Below, piece after piece: positions 55,020 to 64,000 of a DNA stretch of 64,000 nucleotides. This stretch comes from Sulfopaludibacter sp963815475 (lineage in GTDB: Bacteria > Acidobacteriota > Terriglobia > Bryobacterales > Bryobacteraceae). Within the stretch, counting starts at the first letter, position 1. Each line of letters opens with the position of its first letter. The stretch is from NCBI GenBank assembly GCA_963815475.1, contig CAWFHD010000003.1, positions 2,356,001 to 2,420,000 of the forward strand, read 5' to 3'. A program made the translations under genes and the position numbers. The notes beneath the pieces were generated by a model. The model did no database searches and was not told the DNA's origin. It saw nothing but the letters and a program-made list of their open reading frames with translations.

Positions 55020-57027
55020 GCGAAATCCTTTCGATCTTCTTTGCGTGGTTGGTCTTGCTGGTTCCTGGGCTGCTGACGACCGTCCTGCTGTTGGCCGCGG
55101 TCGTGTCCTGGATGGTTGTCCTGGTTCTGGGGCGCCGCTGCGGACGCGGTTTCGACTACGGCCTGCCGCTCTTGAGCCGGCAATCCGGTGTGCCATGTCT
55201 CGGCGTGAAATCCGGTCTCTTCCAGCCGGGCGGAGAGTGACGGGAGATCTTCGCGCAGCGTGCCGGCCAGGTTCGCGTCGGGCGTTCTGACGGCAACGTG
55301 AACGTCGCCGCCCCGTTCCACAATGCGTACGTCGACCCTTTGATCGCCGCCGTTGATTTGGAGACGGATGTCATGCACCGCCGACGCGACTTTGGGAGGC
55401 TCGGCGGGGACATCGACACTGGCCGTGGGCCGGGCAGGCGCGGTAGCGGCGGTGCCGCATCGGCCGCGTGCCGGGCGTCCGATGAGTCTGTGGCTGGAAC
55501 GGTTCGCGCGGCAACGTCTAGCGCGGGAGAGGACGGCGCGGCCGCGGAACTGGCCGCTTCGTCGGCGGCGGGGGCACGATGGACGGCGGGTTTCGCAGTG
55601 ACACTGGAGGCAGCGTCGATGTCGCGGCCGGCGTCTGGCTGGGTGTCGGTTGGCCGTGCGGCCGTGGTTGGCGGCGCTTCTGCGGCAGGACGTGGGGCTG
55701 TGGCGGACGGTGTTTGGGGCGAGTGGCTGGGAACGAGCCGCGTGGAGAAGGCGAGCGCGCCAGTGGTAGTGGGCGGCGCGGCGTCGGCACTCGGCGGCGC
55801 AGGCTCAACCGGAGTAAGGTTGGCACTGGCCAGAACCCGGGCCAACTGGTCGGCGAATGCCCGCTCGGGAGTGGCGGAAGACTCGGCATGCGTCTCGGGT
55901 GGACGGTCTGTTTGGGGACGCGACGGCTTCGCGGTTGGTTCGGCTTCGGCGAGCGGGGCGCGACGTGCGTCGATGCGGGTGACCGTAGGAACAGAGGCGT
56001 CGGCGGACTGAGCAATTGCGGTCGGAATCTCGGAGGGTAGCGCGGGTGCGGAGTCAATCGCCGCGGGCGGGATGGGAGCTTCGGGTGAGGTTGGTTCGGA
56101 CGGTATTTCCCGCGGCTCGGAGCGCAAGCTGGCCATCGAGGGCCGCGCGTCCGGGCGCATCCGCGGTGCGGTTCGATTGGTTTGTGGGGCAGGGGCAGAT
56201 ACGGCGGGCGGCGCATCGACGTGGGCCGGTGAATTCGCGAGAGGCGCTGGGGCGGCTTCGACTGGCGCTGACGGGGCTAAAACGGGGACCGGAGCGGTGT
56301 CCTGGAGAAGTGTCGGCACTGCGACGGGGCCGTCGGGTGCGCGGTCCACCGAGAAAAGCTTGGATGAGGCGGACAGCGCTTCGGGCGCGGATTTCGCCGA
56401 ATGCGGCGCGGTCGCGGGAGTCTCTGCTGGCTGTGCTAGCACCTGACCGGAAGCCGAAGGCTGCTCGCCGGCGGAAGGCGCCGTGATTGCGGGCGAAGGG
56501 TTGTTGGGCGCTGAGGGCTCCAGAGTTGGATCGGGGAGTGTGGGCGCGGGCTGGCTGTCGAGCCGGCCCGTTACGGGGGGTTGCGGCAGGGGAGTTGACG
56601 GCGCGAGTGACGCTACCACACTGGCAGGCTCGGGCAGCTTAGATGGCTTATAGAAAGCGCGGGCGGCGCTGGTTTGGCGCGACGCCACGGGAAGGGGTCT
56701 GGCGGGCGTCTTGCCACTAGCCGGCTGGTCCGGTGTGCCTGTGACTTGCAGGCTTGGAGCCGGAACCGCGGACTGAAGAAGGTTCGCCGGCAACTGAGAT
56801 GCTGCCGGATTCAGTGCTGCCGGATTTAGTGCTGGATTCAACGCTGCCGCCGGTGACTCTGCCGCATCGTCGTTGACGGCTTGTTCAACGGCTTGGTCCA
56901 GAAGGTCGTTGAAGCCTGTCTGCTGCTTGCCGCCGGTCAAGGTTGGGGTGGATGGCGAGGGGACCACGACGTTCAGCAGCAAAGTTGGCGGGTCGATATG
57001 GGAAGCCGGTAGCGCCGATGCGGTCAC
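54995..57027 (-). CDS. fliK: Flagellar hook-length control protein FliK (frameshifted)
   Basis: The first frame from GTG 57027 is an Ala/Pro-rich, disordered ruler of about 500 residues (DAAPPLP..). The frame is then lost. The next frame supplies the C-terminal hook-substrate-switch domain TASVDVPAEPPKVASAVHDIRLQINGGDQRVDVRIVERGGDVHVAVRTPDANLAGTLREDLPSLSARLEETGFHAETW and a Gln/Asp-rich tail. One missing base near 55425-55445 joins them, for about 678 residues. FliK measures hook length and triggers the FlhB specificity switch. The lesion would abolish the switch if real, so an assembly error is the simpler reading. Confidence 0.85.
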
Positions 57028-57248
57028 GCGGCTGGAAAGTGCAGGCGGCAGGCCAAAATGCGGGCGCGCTTTTTCAAGATGTTAGCGATTCGGTCGAGGC
57101 AAGATTTTGTCCCGGAGAGCTTTCCCGGCAAGAAAGTGGCGCACGCGGGGCGGTCCGACAAGCTACTCTTCGGCCGTGCTCGCTGTGCTTTGAGTGTTTA
57201 GGGTCTTTATGTGTTAGTGGCCACCATCGTGCTTTTCAGGAGAGTGCA

Positions 57249-57980
57249 ATGGACCCGATCACCGCAGTAGCGGCCAGTGGAATGCGCGCTCGCATGGAGT
57301 CGCTCGACCTGCTGGCCAACAATGTCTCGAATGCCTCCACCGGCGGCTACAAGGCCGACCGCGAGTTCTACAGCCTGTACGTCGCGCCGGAAAGCGAGGC
57401 CGTGGACCCTGAGTCATCTTCTACTATGCCGGTGATCGAGCGTCATTGGACGGACCAGTCGCAAGGCGTGCTGCAGACTACTGGCAACTCCCTCGACGTG
57501 GCGCTCTCGGGCAAGGGCTTCTTCGCGGTGGATGGTCCCAGGGGACCGATGTATACACGCAATGGCAGCTTTCACCTGGCGGCCGACGGGAGACTTGTAA
57601 CGGCGGACGGGTATGCGGTGCGCAGTGCCGCGAACGTTCCGCTCACGCTCCAGGGCTCGGCGCCGATCGAGATTACGAGCGACGGTACCGTGCAGCAGAA
57701 CGGCAGTGTAATCGGGCAACTGGGAATTGTCGATTTCACGGATACGGCCGGATTGTCGAAGCGCGGCAACAACTACTTCGTGGCGTCGAACGCGGGCGCG
57801 GCGACGGCGGGGACAACGGTGGAGCAGGGCAAGCTGGAGGCCTCGAACAGCGGCACGGCCGACGCCGCAGTTCGCCTGGTGAGCATAATGCGCCAGTTCG
57901 AGATGCTGCAGAAGGCCGTCTCGCTGGGGTCGGACATGAGCAAGCAGGCCATCGAGCAGGTGGCGAAGGTGGGAGCGTAA
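57249..57980 (+). CDS. flgF: Flagellar basal-body rod protein FlgF
   Basis: This 243-residue rod protein starts MDPITAVAASGMRARMESLDLLANNVSNASTGGYKADREFY after an AGGAGA ribosome site. The FlgE/F/G core (NSLDVALSGKGFFAVDGPRGPMYTRNGSFHLAADGRLVTADGYAV) and C-terminal GKLEASNSGTADAAVRLVSIMRQFEMLQKAVSL follow. It begins the plus-strand rod/ring block flgF-G-A-H-I-J, divergent from fliK. The promoter must lie in the 221-bp interval 57028-57248; I could not define it. Confidence 0.93.
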   Translation: MDPITAVAASGMRARMESLDLLANNVSNASTGGYKADREFYSLYVAPESEAVDPESSSTMPVIERHWTDQSQGVLQTTGNSLDVALSGKGFFAVDGPRGPMYTRNGSFHLAADGRLVTADGYAVRSAANVPLTLQGSAPIEITSDGTVQQNGSVIGQLGIVDFTDTAGLSKRGNNYFVASNAGAATAGTTVEQGKLEASNSGTADAAVRLVSIMRQFEMLQKAVSLGSDMSKQAIEQVAKVGA

Positions 57981-57992
57981 GAAAGGAACCGT

Positions 57993-58784
57993 ATGATTCG
58001 AGCACTGTATAGCGCGGCCAGCGGAATGAAGGCCCAGGAATTGAACGTCGACAACATCGCCAACAACCTGGCGAACGCCAACACCGTGGGCTACAAGTCG
58101 CGGCGCGCGCAGTTTCAGGACCTGATGTACCAGAGTGTGCTGCAGCCGGGAACGGCGGCGGGACAGCAGACGGTAGTGCCGGCGGGATTGCAGCTCGGCC
58201 TGGGGACGCGGCCCTCGTCGAACGAGATCGTGTTCACGCAGGGCGCGTTTTCGGGGACCGACAATCCGCTGGACGTGGTCATCCAGGGCAACGGTTTCTT
58301 CCAGATCCAAATGCCCAGCGGGCAGCTTGCGTATACGCGGGCAGGCCAGTTTCAGTTGGACAAGAGCGGCAACCTGGTGACGGGCAACGGCAATCCGCTG
58401 CAGCCGCAGATCACGATTCCGCCTGACGCGCAGCAGATCGCGATTGCCGGCGATGGCACGGTGTCGTATACGCTTCCCAATCAGAACGCCACACAGCAGG
58501 CGGGGCAGATCCAGCTCGCCAACTTTCAGAATCCGGCCGGGCTGAACAGTCTCGGCAACGGACTCTATGCGCCCACGGATGCTTCGGGCGATGCCACGGT
58601 CGGGCTGCCGGGCGGGCAGGAGGGCATGGGCTCGCTGCTGCAGGGCTACGTGGAGCAGTCGAACGTCTCGATTGTGGAGGAGTTCGTGAATCTGATCCAG
58701 GCGCAGCGCGGCTACGAAGCGAATTCCAAGGTGGTCACCGCCGCCGACAACATGTATCAACAGGTTAACCAGCTCAGTCGATGA
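57993..58784 (+). CDS. flgG: Flagellar distal rod protein FlgG
   Basis: This 263-residue protein is a classical FlgG: MIRALYSAASGMKAQELNVDNIANNLANANTVGYKSRRAQFQDLMYQ, then LGLGTRPSSNEIVFTQGAFSGTDNPLDVVIQGNGFFQI, and VEQSNVSIVEEFVNLIQAQRGYEANSKVVTAADNMYQQVNQL at the C-terminus. It forms the distal rod through the periplasm. It starts 12 bases after flgF and its stop overlaps the flgA start as ATGA. Confidence 0.97.
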   Translation: MIRALYSAASGMKAQELNVDNIANNLANANTVGYKSRRAQFQDLMYQSVLQPGTAAGQQTVVPAGLQLGLGTRPSSNEIVFTQGAFSGTDNPLDVVIQGNGFFQIQMPSGQLAYTRAGQFQLDKSGNLVTGNGNPLQPQITIPPDAQQIAIAGDGTVSYTLPNQNATQQAGQIQLANFQNPAGLNSLGNGLYAPTDASGDATVGLPGGQEGMGSLLQGYVEQSNVSIVEEFVNLIQAQRGYEANSKVVTAADNMYQQVNQLSR

Positions 58785-59692
58785 TGTTCGCAGCCACAGT
58801 TGCAATGGTCGGATGCCTGGCAGTAAATGCCGGGTCCGATCGGATTCTGGCGCGCGATCTGGTTCCCGCGTTCCCTGCGATGTCGACGCTGGCGGCCGAT
58901 ACGCCGGTCGGATTCATGCCGGCTCCGGGGGTGACGCGCATTTTCCACGTTCCCGAGTTGCGGATGCTGGCGGCGCGCTTCCATCTGGAGGCGGCGCCTG
59001 ACGGCGAGATCTGTTTGCAGCGGCCGGTGTTTCCGCTCGAGCCCGCGCGATTGCTCGAAGTCATGCGGCGGACATTGCCCGAGGCGACGATCGAGCTGCT
59101 CGACTACAGCCGCCAGGCTGCCCCGCAAGGTGAGATCGAATTTTCGTTTGGAGGATTGCGGCCGGGCGCGACGGCGGCGCTGTGGAACGGGTCGGTGAGC
59201 TATGCCGGCGGACGGCGCTTCACGATTTGGGCGAAGGTCAAGGTGTCGGTGAAGGCGCGGCGTGTGCTCGCCATCGGCGATCTGGCGGCGGGAAGGCCGA
59301 TCGCGGCGGGCCAGGTGATGGTGGCCGAACACGACGAGTTCCCCACATCGGAAGTTTTCGCCGCATCCGTGGAAGAGGTCGTTGGCAAGTGGCCGCGACT
59401 GGCGGTCCGCGCCGGCAGTGCGATCCGCGCTTCTCAACTGGAGGCCGCCAAGGAGGTCGCGCGGGGCGACAGGGTAGTGGTGGAAGTGCGCAACGGCGCG
59501 GCCAGCCTGAAGATCGAAGGCGTGGCGCTTGGGCCCGGCGCGGTGGGCGAGACCATCCTGGTGCGCAATCCCACTTCGCAGAAATCCTTCCGCGCTCGCG
59601 TGGAAGGCAAAGGCACGGTATCGGTGGATGCGTCGCCCGAACCTGCCGGTCATACGGCTGCGGACAGTTCCGCGGCAAAGGTGAATCCGTGA
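58781..59692 (+). CDS. flgA: P-ring assembly chaperone FlgA
   Basis: This 303-residue exported protein (hydrophobic N-terminus MMFAATVAMVGCLAVNAG) ends with the SAF domain seen in FlgA: VLAIGDLAAGRPIAAGQVMVAEHDEF and LAVRAGSAIRASQLEAAKEVARGDRVVVEVRNGAASLKIEGVALGPGAVGETILVRNPTSQKSFRARV. It chaperones FlgI during P-ring assembly in the periplasm. The first half is less conserved. It overlaps flgG (ATGA) and flgH (GTGA), so the block is translationally coupled. Confidence 0.92.
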   Translation: MMFAATVAMVGCLAVNAGSDRILARDLVPAFPAMSTLAADTPVGFMPAPGVTRIFHVPELRMLAARFHLEAAPDGEICLQRPVFPLEPARLLEVMRRTLPEATIELLDYSRQAAPQGEIEFSFGGLRPGATAALWNGSVSYAGGRRFTIWAKVKVSVKARRVLAIGDLAAGRPIAAGQVMVAEHDEFPTSEVFAASVEEVVGKWPRLAVRAGSAIRASQLEAAKEVARGDRVVVEVRNGAASLKIEGVALGPGAVGETILVRNPTSQKSFRARVEGKGTVSVDASPEPAGHTAADSSAAKVNP

Positions 59693-60378
59693 AACGAATA
59701 CTCTGTCTGATTTTGGTGGCCGCTGCCGCTATTGCCGCGAAGAAGAAGCCGCCTGCGAAGACGGGGGAGAGCCCGCTCGATCGGTATGTAGCAGAGGCGC
59801 GCGCGCGGTCGGCGGAAGCTCCTGCGGCGACACCGGGAGCGATCTGGCAGGCCGGGTCGCGACTGGCCGATTCGGCGCGCGATTTGCGGGCCAGCCAAGT
59901 GGACGACGTACTGACGATCGTGGTGGCGGAGCAGGCCTCGGCTGTGGTGACGGGCGCTACCAAGACGCAGCGCAGCTCCAGCAACAAAAACTCGGTGACG
60001 GCGCTGGCGGGCGTTACCAATTCGGCCGGCGCGTTGGCGAATCTCACGAATCTATCGGGGAGCACACAGCTCAACGGGCAGGGGACTACCAGCCGGAGCA
60101 CGACTCTCAGCACCATTCTGACGGCGCGCGTGATTCACGTGCTGCCGAACGGCGGCCTGCTGGTGGAGGCGTCGAAGGATATGCAGATCAACAGCGAGTT
60201 TCAGACCATTACGGTGCGCGGCGTGGTGCGGCCGGCCGACATCGATTCCACGAACAGCGTGCAGTCGAACCGACTGGCCGATCTGGAAGTGCGGGTAAAC
60301 GGCAAGGGCGTGGTGGGCGACGCGATTCGACGTCCGTTCATCCTGTATCGGCTGCTGTTGGGCCTCTTGCCATTTTGA
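59689..60378 (+). CDS. flgH: Flagellar L-ring protein FlgH
   Basis: This 229-residue protein starts at GTG 59689, overlapping the flgA stop. The secretion signal MKRILCLILVAAAAIAAKKK has no lipobox: the only Cys is at position 6 and none follows an LxxC pattern, although most FlgH proteins are lipoproteins. FlgH motifs are clear: LRASQVDDVLTIVVAEQASAV, LTARVIHVLPNGGLLVEASKDMQINSEFQTITVRGVVRPADIDSTNSVQSNRLADLEVRVNGKG. It forms the outer-membrane bushing of the rod. Confidence 0.95.
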   Translation: MKRILCLILVAAAAIAAKKKPPAKTGESPLDRYVAEARARSAEAPAATPGAIWQAGSRLADSARDLRASQVDDVLTIVVAEQASAVVTGATKTQRSSSNKNSVTALAGVTNSAGALANLTNLSGSTQLNGQGTTSRSTTLSTILTARVIHVLPNGGLLVEASKDMQINSEFQTITVRGVVRPADIDSTNSVQSNRLADLEVRVNGKGVVGDAIRRPFILYRLLLGLLPF

Positions 60379-60380
60379 TT

Positions 60381-61469
60381 ATGCGGACACGAATTTTGAT
60401 TGCCGTGTGGGTTCTGGCGATTGCGTTTCAGGCGCCGGCCGCGCGGCTTAAGGACTTGGTGGCGGTGGAAGGTGTACGGGAAAACCAGCTCATCGGCTAC
60501 GGTGTGGTGGTGGGACTGGCCGGCAAGGGCGACAGCCAGCAGACGGTATTCTCCAACCAGAGCCTCACCAATATTCTGGAGCGCATGGGGATCGCGGTTT
60601 CACCTACGGCGATTCGCGTCAAGAACACTGCGGCGGTGATGGTGACGGCGACACTGCCGCCCTTCGCACAGCCCGGAATGCGCATCGATACGACGGTTGC
60701 GGCGGTCGGCGATGCCAGCACGCTGCAGGGCGGGATTTTGTTGATGACGTCGCTGCGCGGGGCCGATGGGCAGGTCTATGCAGTGGCGCAGGGCCCGGTG
60801 GTGACCGGCGGGTTCGTGGCGGGTCGGGGCGGGGCCACCCAGACGGTGAATCATCCCACGGTGGGGCGGGCTCCCAGTGGCGCGACGGTGGAACGGGTGG
60901 CGCCATCGGTGGCTCCGAAGTCGGTGGTGAAGCTGCAAGTGCTGCAGGCGGATTTTACGACTTCGACGCGGATCGTCGATGCCATCAACCAGAAGTTCAA
61001 GGCGGGAGCGGCGCATGCCGAGAATCCCGGACTGGTGGCGGTCGCGATACCGCCCGAGTTCGCGGCTCGCACCATCGAATTCATCGCCGACCTGGAGAAG
61101 CTGGTGGTGGAAGCCGACCGGCCGGCACGCGTCGTGATTAACGAGCGCACGGGGACGGTCGTGATGGGCAAGGATGTCCGGATCGCTCCTGTGGCGATTA
61201 TGCACGGCAATCTCAACGTGGAGATCCAGACGAATCTCGCGGTGTCGCAGCCGGACGCGCTCTCGACGGGGACCACGGAGGTTATGCCTCAGACCACTAC
61301 GACGGTCAAGGAAGAGAAGGCGCGCAATGTGGTGTTGAAGCAGGGCGCGACGGTGGAGGAACTGGTGCGGGCGATGGCGGCCATCGGGTCGACTCCACGC
61401 GATGTGATCGCGATTCTGCAAAGCCTTCGCAGCGCCGGTGCGCTGGAAGCGGAACTGGACGTGATTTGA
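60381..61469 (+). CDS. flgI: Flagellar P-ring protein FlgI
   Basis: This is a 362-residue periplasmic protein with signal peptide (MRTRILIAVWVLAIAFQAPAA). Hallmarks are RLKDLVAVEGVRENQLIGYGVVVGLAGKGDSQQTVFSNQSLTNILERMGI, RIDTTVAAVGDASTLQGGILLMTSLRGADGQVYAVAQGP and VVMGKDVRIAPVAIMHGNLNVEI. It builds the bushing in the peptidoglycan layer. A TTG 2 codons upstream (60375) is an alternative start, overlapping the flgH stop. FlgJ follows after 1 base. Confidence 0.97.
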   Translation: MRTRILIAVWVLAIAFQAPAARLKDLVAVEGVRENQLIGYGVVVGLAGKGDSQQTVFSNQSLTNILERMGIAVSPTAIRVKNTAAVMVTATLPPFAQPGMRIDTTVAAVGDASTLQGGILLMTSLRGADGQVYAVAQGPVVTGGFVAGRGGATQTVNHPTVGRAPSGATVERVAPSVAPKSVVKLQVLQADFTTSTRIVDAINQKFKAGAAHAENPGLVAVAIPPEFAARTIEFIADLEKLVVEADRPARVVINERTGTVVMGKDVRIAPVAIMHGNLNVEIQTNLAVSQPDALSTGTTEVMPQTTTTVKEEKARNVVLKQGATVEELVRAMAAIGSTPRDVIAILQSLRSAGALEAELDVI

Positions 61470-61470
61470 T

Positions 61471-61752
61471 ATGAGCACGCTTGCCATTTCGCCGGTTGCC
61501 ACACAGGCTGCGGTGCCCAAGGCGGACAGTCCCGCGAAGATCCACGATGCGGCGCAGCAATTCGAAGCGCTGCTACTGGGCCAGATTCTCGAAAGCGTCA
61601 GCCAGGGCGGCGGCTGGCTTGGGTCGGGTGAGGATTCGGCGAGCGGCTGCGCCAACAGTTTCGCGGAGCAGCAGCTGGCGGCGATGATGGCGAAACAGGG
61701 CGGGGTGGGGCTGGCCAAGTTGATCGAAACGGGTCTGGCTCGTGGAAAGTAG
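61471..61752 (+). CDS. flgJ: Rod-capping protein FlgJ, N-terminal domain only
   Basis: This 93-residue protein matches the FlgJ rod-scaffold domain: IHDAAQQFEALLLGQILESVSQGGGWLGSGEDSASGCANSFAEQQLAAMMAKQGGVGLAKLIETGL. The C-terminal muramidase domain, present in gamma-proteobacteria, is missing, and no peptidoglycan hydrolase follows. Single-domain FlgJ is common outside the gamma/beta classes, with a separate lytic enzyme. It closes the rod/ring block. Confidence 0.92.
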   Translation: MSTLAISPVATQAAVPKADSPAKIHDAAQQFEALLLGQILESVSQGGGWLGSGEDSASGCANSFAEQQLAAMMAKQGGVGLAKLIETGLARGK

Positions 61753-61799
61753 CTACGGCTAGAAGAAAAACGCCTGTGGCTTCGACCACCCCGCCTCAC

Positions 61800-63146
61800 T
61801 TAATAAAAAACTTCGGGCTTGCCTCCGCTCGATCCGCTCTTGACGGTTCCGTTCCACTTCACTGAGGCGTTATCGAGCACCAGCGGCTCTCCGATGGCTA
61901 CGTCGATGCGGACTCCGTCGAAGGTGATGTCCTTTCCGTCCTGCACCAGAAAGCCGCGCGTGCTTTGCACCTTTACATTGCTGAACGTGATTTCGCGGGC
62001 CATCTGCTCGGGGACTCCGAGAATGCGGCCAGCCATGGGCGATCGCGTCACAGTGAGATTGGTGACGTGGATGTCGTGAAAGTTGGGGATGTTCTCGGTT
62101 TGCCCAGGCGCGGCCTGGCGCGGGCCGACGTCGGTAGGACCGCCGGCATTGCCGTTGTACAGCATATTGATATCGAAGGGACGCCGGACGTTGGTCATCA
62201 CGATATCGGAGTAGCGGATGTCGTGGACTTCGCCGCCGTTGCCGCGGTAGGACTTGATGCGCAGCCCGTTGTCGGCGCCGTTGAAACTACAGCGGCGCAC
62301 GATCACGTGGCTGAGGCCGTTGCGTGTCGGACTGCCTATAGAGATGCCGTGTCCGTGCAGGCAGGTGAGGTCCTCGATAAGCACGTCGTGGGAGCCGCTT
62401 TGCAGCGCCACGTGATCGTCGCCGGTATCGATCTCGCACTTACGAATCACGATGCGCTGGCCTCCGGGGTCCATGGCGTCGGTGTTGGGAGCGTCACTGG
62501 GGGCGACGATACGCAGGTTTTCGATGGTGATGTCCTGACCGCGCGGCACCAGGTGGAACATGGGGGAGTTGGTCAGGGTGATGCCGTCGACGTGCAATCG
62601 CTGAACCTCGATGAGCGATACCAGCACCGGGCGGGGAACCACGGCGCGGCCGGGCGGATAGCGGCGGGCGGCTTTGTCGGACCAGATCCAGAACATGGCG
62701 CCCGACCCATCAATGACGCCTGAGCCGGTAATGGCGAGATCGGTGGTCCCTGTGGGGCAGGAGATGAGCGGCGCTACGCGGGGGAATACTGCGGGCCCGG
62801 CTGCCTGGTTGGGATCGGGAATTCCATATTCGGCGAAAGTGTCGGGGGCTTTGATGGTGGCGCCGGGGTCGAGGTGCAGGTCCATGTGGCTGGTCAGGAC
62901 GAAAGGCAGAGTTTTGTAAGTGCCGTGAGGCACGATGAGATGGCCGCCGCCAGCTTTGGCAATGTGCTCGATGGCGTTCTTGAAAGCTTCGGTGTTGAGG
63001 GTCTTGCCGTCGCCCACAGCGCCAAAATCGGCGAGGTTGAACTTGGCGGACGGAATTACAGGCAGGGCGGCGGTGATTTCGTCGGAGGCTGCGGCCGATA
63101 ACACGGCGGCGCATGCGGCCAGAAGGGTGGGGAGGCTGCGAATCAT
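61800..63146 (-). CDS. Secreted polygalacturonase-like glycoside hydrolase, family 28
   Basis: The product is about 448 residues from the ATG at 63146; the frame is open 31 codons upstream, but that part is Arg-rich and not conserved. A signal peptide (LPTLLAACAAVLSAAAS) is followed by FNLADFGAVGDGKTLNTEAFKNAIEHIAKAGGG and a right-handed beta-helix. GH28 catalytic motifs are present: PNTDAMDP, TGDDHVAL, HGHGISIGS and LRIKSYRG. It hydrolyses pectin-type galacturonans. It converges with flgJ and, with GH36 and GH63-like genes, adds to plant-polymer breakdown. Confidence 0.95.
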   Translation of the reverse strand: MIRSLPTLLAACAAVLSAAASDEITAALPVIPSAKFNLADFGAVGDGKTLNTEAFKNAIEHIAKAGGGHLIVPHGTYKTLPFVLTSHMDLHLDPGATIKAPDTFAEYGIPDPNQAAGPAVFPRVAPLISCPTGTTDLAITGSGVIDGSGAMFWIWSDKAARRYPPGRAVVPRPVLVSLIEVQRLHVDGITLTNSPMFHLVPRGQDITIENLRIVAPSDAPNTDAMDPGGQRIVIRKCEIDTGDDHVALQSGSHDVLIEDLTCLHGHGISIGSPTRNGLSHVIVRRCSFNGADNGLRIKSYRGNGGEVHDIRYSDIVMTNVRRPFDINMLYNGNAGGPTDVGPRQAAPGQTENIPNFHDIHVTNLTVTRSPMAGRILGVPEQMAREITFSNVKVQSTRGFLVQDGKDITFDGVRIDVAIGEPLVLDNASVKWNGTVKSGSSGGKPEVFY

Positions 63147-63255
63147 AGTGTGACCAACGCGGCGATGATAACAAAATTCGACGTGCGGGGACTCCGTCTG
63201 GCGTCGGCGGCAAGACCACACCCACTCCCGGAGATGCACTTATAATAGTGCCGGC

Positions 63256-63942
63256 ATGTCGCAGATTGTTTTGATTACCGGCGCCAAGGGCGGATTGGGT
63301 GCGCATATGACCCGGGCATTCGTGGGCAGCGGGGCTTTCGTGGTGGGCTCATCGCGATCCATCTCCGATTCCGATTTTATGAGCGACCGCTTCGCCGGCA
63401 TTCCCTCGGATCTGACAAAAGCCGAGGACGCCATGCGGCTGGCGGCGGCCGTGGTGGAGCGTTTCGGCGGCATCGACGTGTTGGTCCACGTGGCGGGAGG
63501 TTTCGCTTATGGCGGCCCTATACAGGAAACCGTTGAGGCGGTGTGGGACCAGATGATGGACATGAATGCCCGCGCAGCCTTCCACGTGTTGCGTGCCGTG
63601 ATTCCGCACATGCGGCAGCGCAAGAGCGGGAGGATTATCGCCATCGGCAGCCGTGCGGGAGTAGAGCCGGCGGCCAATATCGCAGCTTACGCCGCATCGA
63701 AAGCCGCTTTGGTGTCTCTGGTGCGCACAGCGGCGCTGGAGAATCGCGACATAGGAATCACGGCAAATGTGATTCTGCCCGGCACCATCGATACCGAAGC
63801 TAACCGGCAATCCGACCCGAAAGCGGACCGATCGAAATGGGTCTCGCCGCAGGAGATCGCTAAACTGGCCGTATATCTGGCCTCGGATGCCGGGGGCCAG
63901 ATTACCGGCGCGGCCATCCCGTTTTATGGGTCCGGGTTATAG
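63256..63942 (+). CDS. Short-chain dehydrogenase/reductase (SDR)
   Basis: This is a 228-residue classical SDR. The coenzyme motif TGAKGGLG is at 9-16, N104, catalytic S132 (AIGSRAG), Y145 and K149 (YAASK). It is slightly shorter than the usual 250 residues. NNAG is replaced by HVAGG. The C-terminus has the typical SDR strand (VSPQEIAKLAVYLASDAGGQITGAAIPFYG). The substrate is unknown; it is divergent from the GH28 gene, with about 110 bases between the starts. Confidence 0.93.
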   Translation: MSQIVLITGAKGGLGAHMTRAFVGSGAFVVGSSRSISDSDFMSDRFAGIPSDLTKAEDAMRLAAAVVERFGGIDVLVHVAGGFAYGGPIQETVEAVWDQMMDMNARAAFHVLRAVIPHMRQRKSGRIIAIGSRAGVEPAANIAAYAASKAALVSLVRTAALENRDIGITANVILPGTIDTEANRQSDPKADRSKWVSPQEIAKLAVYLASDAGGQITGAAIPFYGSGL

Positions 63943-64000
63943 GCCGCCTACCTCCTGGATTGGCTTACCAGGCGCTTTAAGTCCAATAAATGTTGGGGTT

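Noticed and set aside
55353..56486. Several plus-strand Gly/Arg-rich frames over fliK
   Set aside because: The Ala/Pro-rich sense coding region produces such antisense frames automatically.
57041..57055. Possible minus-strand sigma54 promoter before fliK
   Set aside because: TGGCC..CTGCA has correct spacing but weak flanks, and the start would be about 3 bases from the fliK GTG.
57217..57232. Possible sigma54 promoter TGGC-N8-TGCT upstream of flgF
   Set aside because: The GG/GC spacing fits, but the predicted transcription start would fall inside the ribosome-binding site of flgF, and only the core dinucleotides match.
63943..64000. Right-edge sequence after the last SDR
   Set aside because: It is only 58 bases, with no start codon in good context and no repeat; nothing can be called.

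Overview
The window reads as a chromosomal segment of a GC-rich diderm bacterium, most likely an acidobacterium of the Solibacter/Bryobacter type. The reasons are a Solibacter-type secreted domain (TIGR03437-like) in one intact gene and one decayed copy, an 'acidobacterial duplicated orphan permease' (ADOP), a TonB receptor with an N-terminal carboxypeptidase-regulatory domain, and flagellar P- and L-ring genes, which imply an outer membrane. Family calls come from recognised motifs only; no database search was run. I saw no rRNA, tRNA, CRISPR array, insertion sequence or phage gene. No gene-free stretch exceeds 300 bases.

Layout. 1-5.2 kb holds secreted proteins of unknown function and a streptogramin-lyase-like propeller. 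5.3-8.3 kb holds an SGNH-like protein, an aldo/keto reductase and a short-chain dehydrogenase. 8.4-16.6 kb holds a TonB receptor, a hybrid histidine kinase, an exported protein, and a STAS plus GAF-GAF-sigma54 activator pair. 17-24.3 kb is carbohydrate-related (GH36 alpha-galactosidase, cupin, GH63-like glucosidase) followed by bshC. 24.4-28.2 kb has rseP, dxr and a beta-hydroxyacid dehydrogenase; between the last two lies an unassigned, strongly structured leader. 28.2-35.4 kb has two damaged membrane-protein genes, the ADOP permease, a CPBP protease, a secreted protein and a YgiB/YgiC-like pair. 35.4-61.8 kb is a flagellar locus. A GH28 gene and a second SDR close the window.

The flagellar locus has three blocks. 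The late block flgM-flgN-like-flgK-flgL (minus strand) starts from a good sigma-28 promoter, and fliA, which encodes sigma-28, is also in the window. A large minus-strand run carries fliK, an unknown gene, flgD, flgE, fliN, fliO, fliP, fliQ, fliR, flhB, flhA, flhF, fliA, a FliN-like gene and a DUF2802-like gene. A plus-strand run carries flgF-flgG-flgA-flgH-flgI-flgJ. A sigma54-type activator sits next to flgM. A MoxR AAA+ ATPase and an unassigned 609-residue partner lie between that activator and the rest of the cluster.

An important caveat is that about nine genes contain single-base frameshifts or a stop that split otherwise intact proteins, including dxr and fliK. This looks more like residual assembly indels than true gene decay. 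Such genes are given here at their reconstructed full extent.
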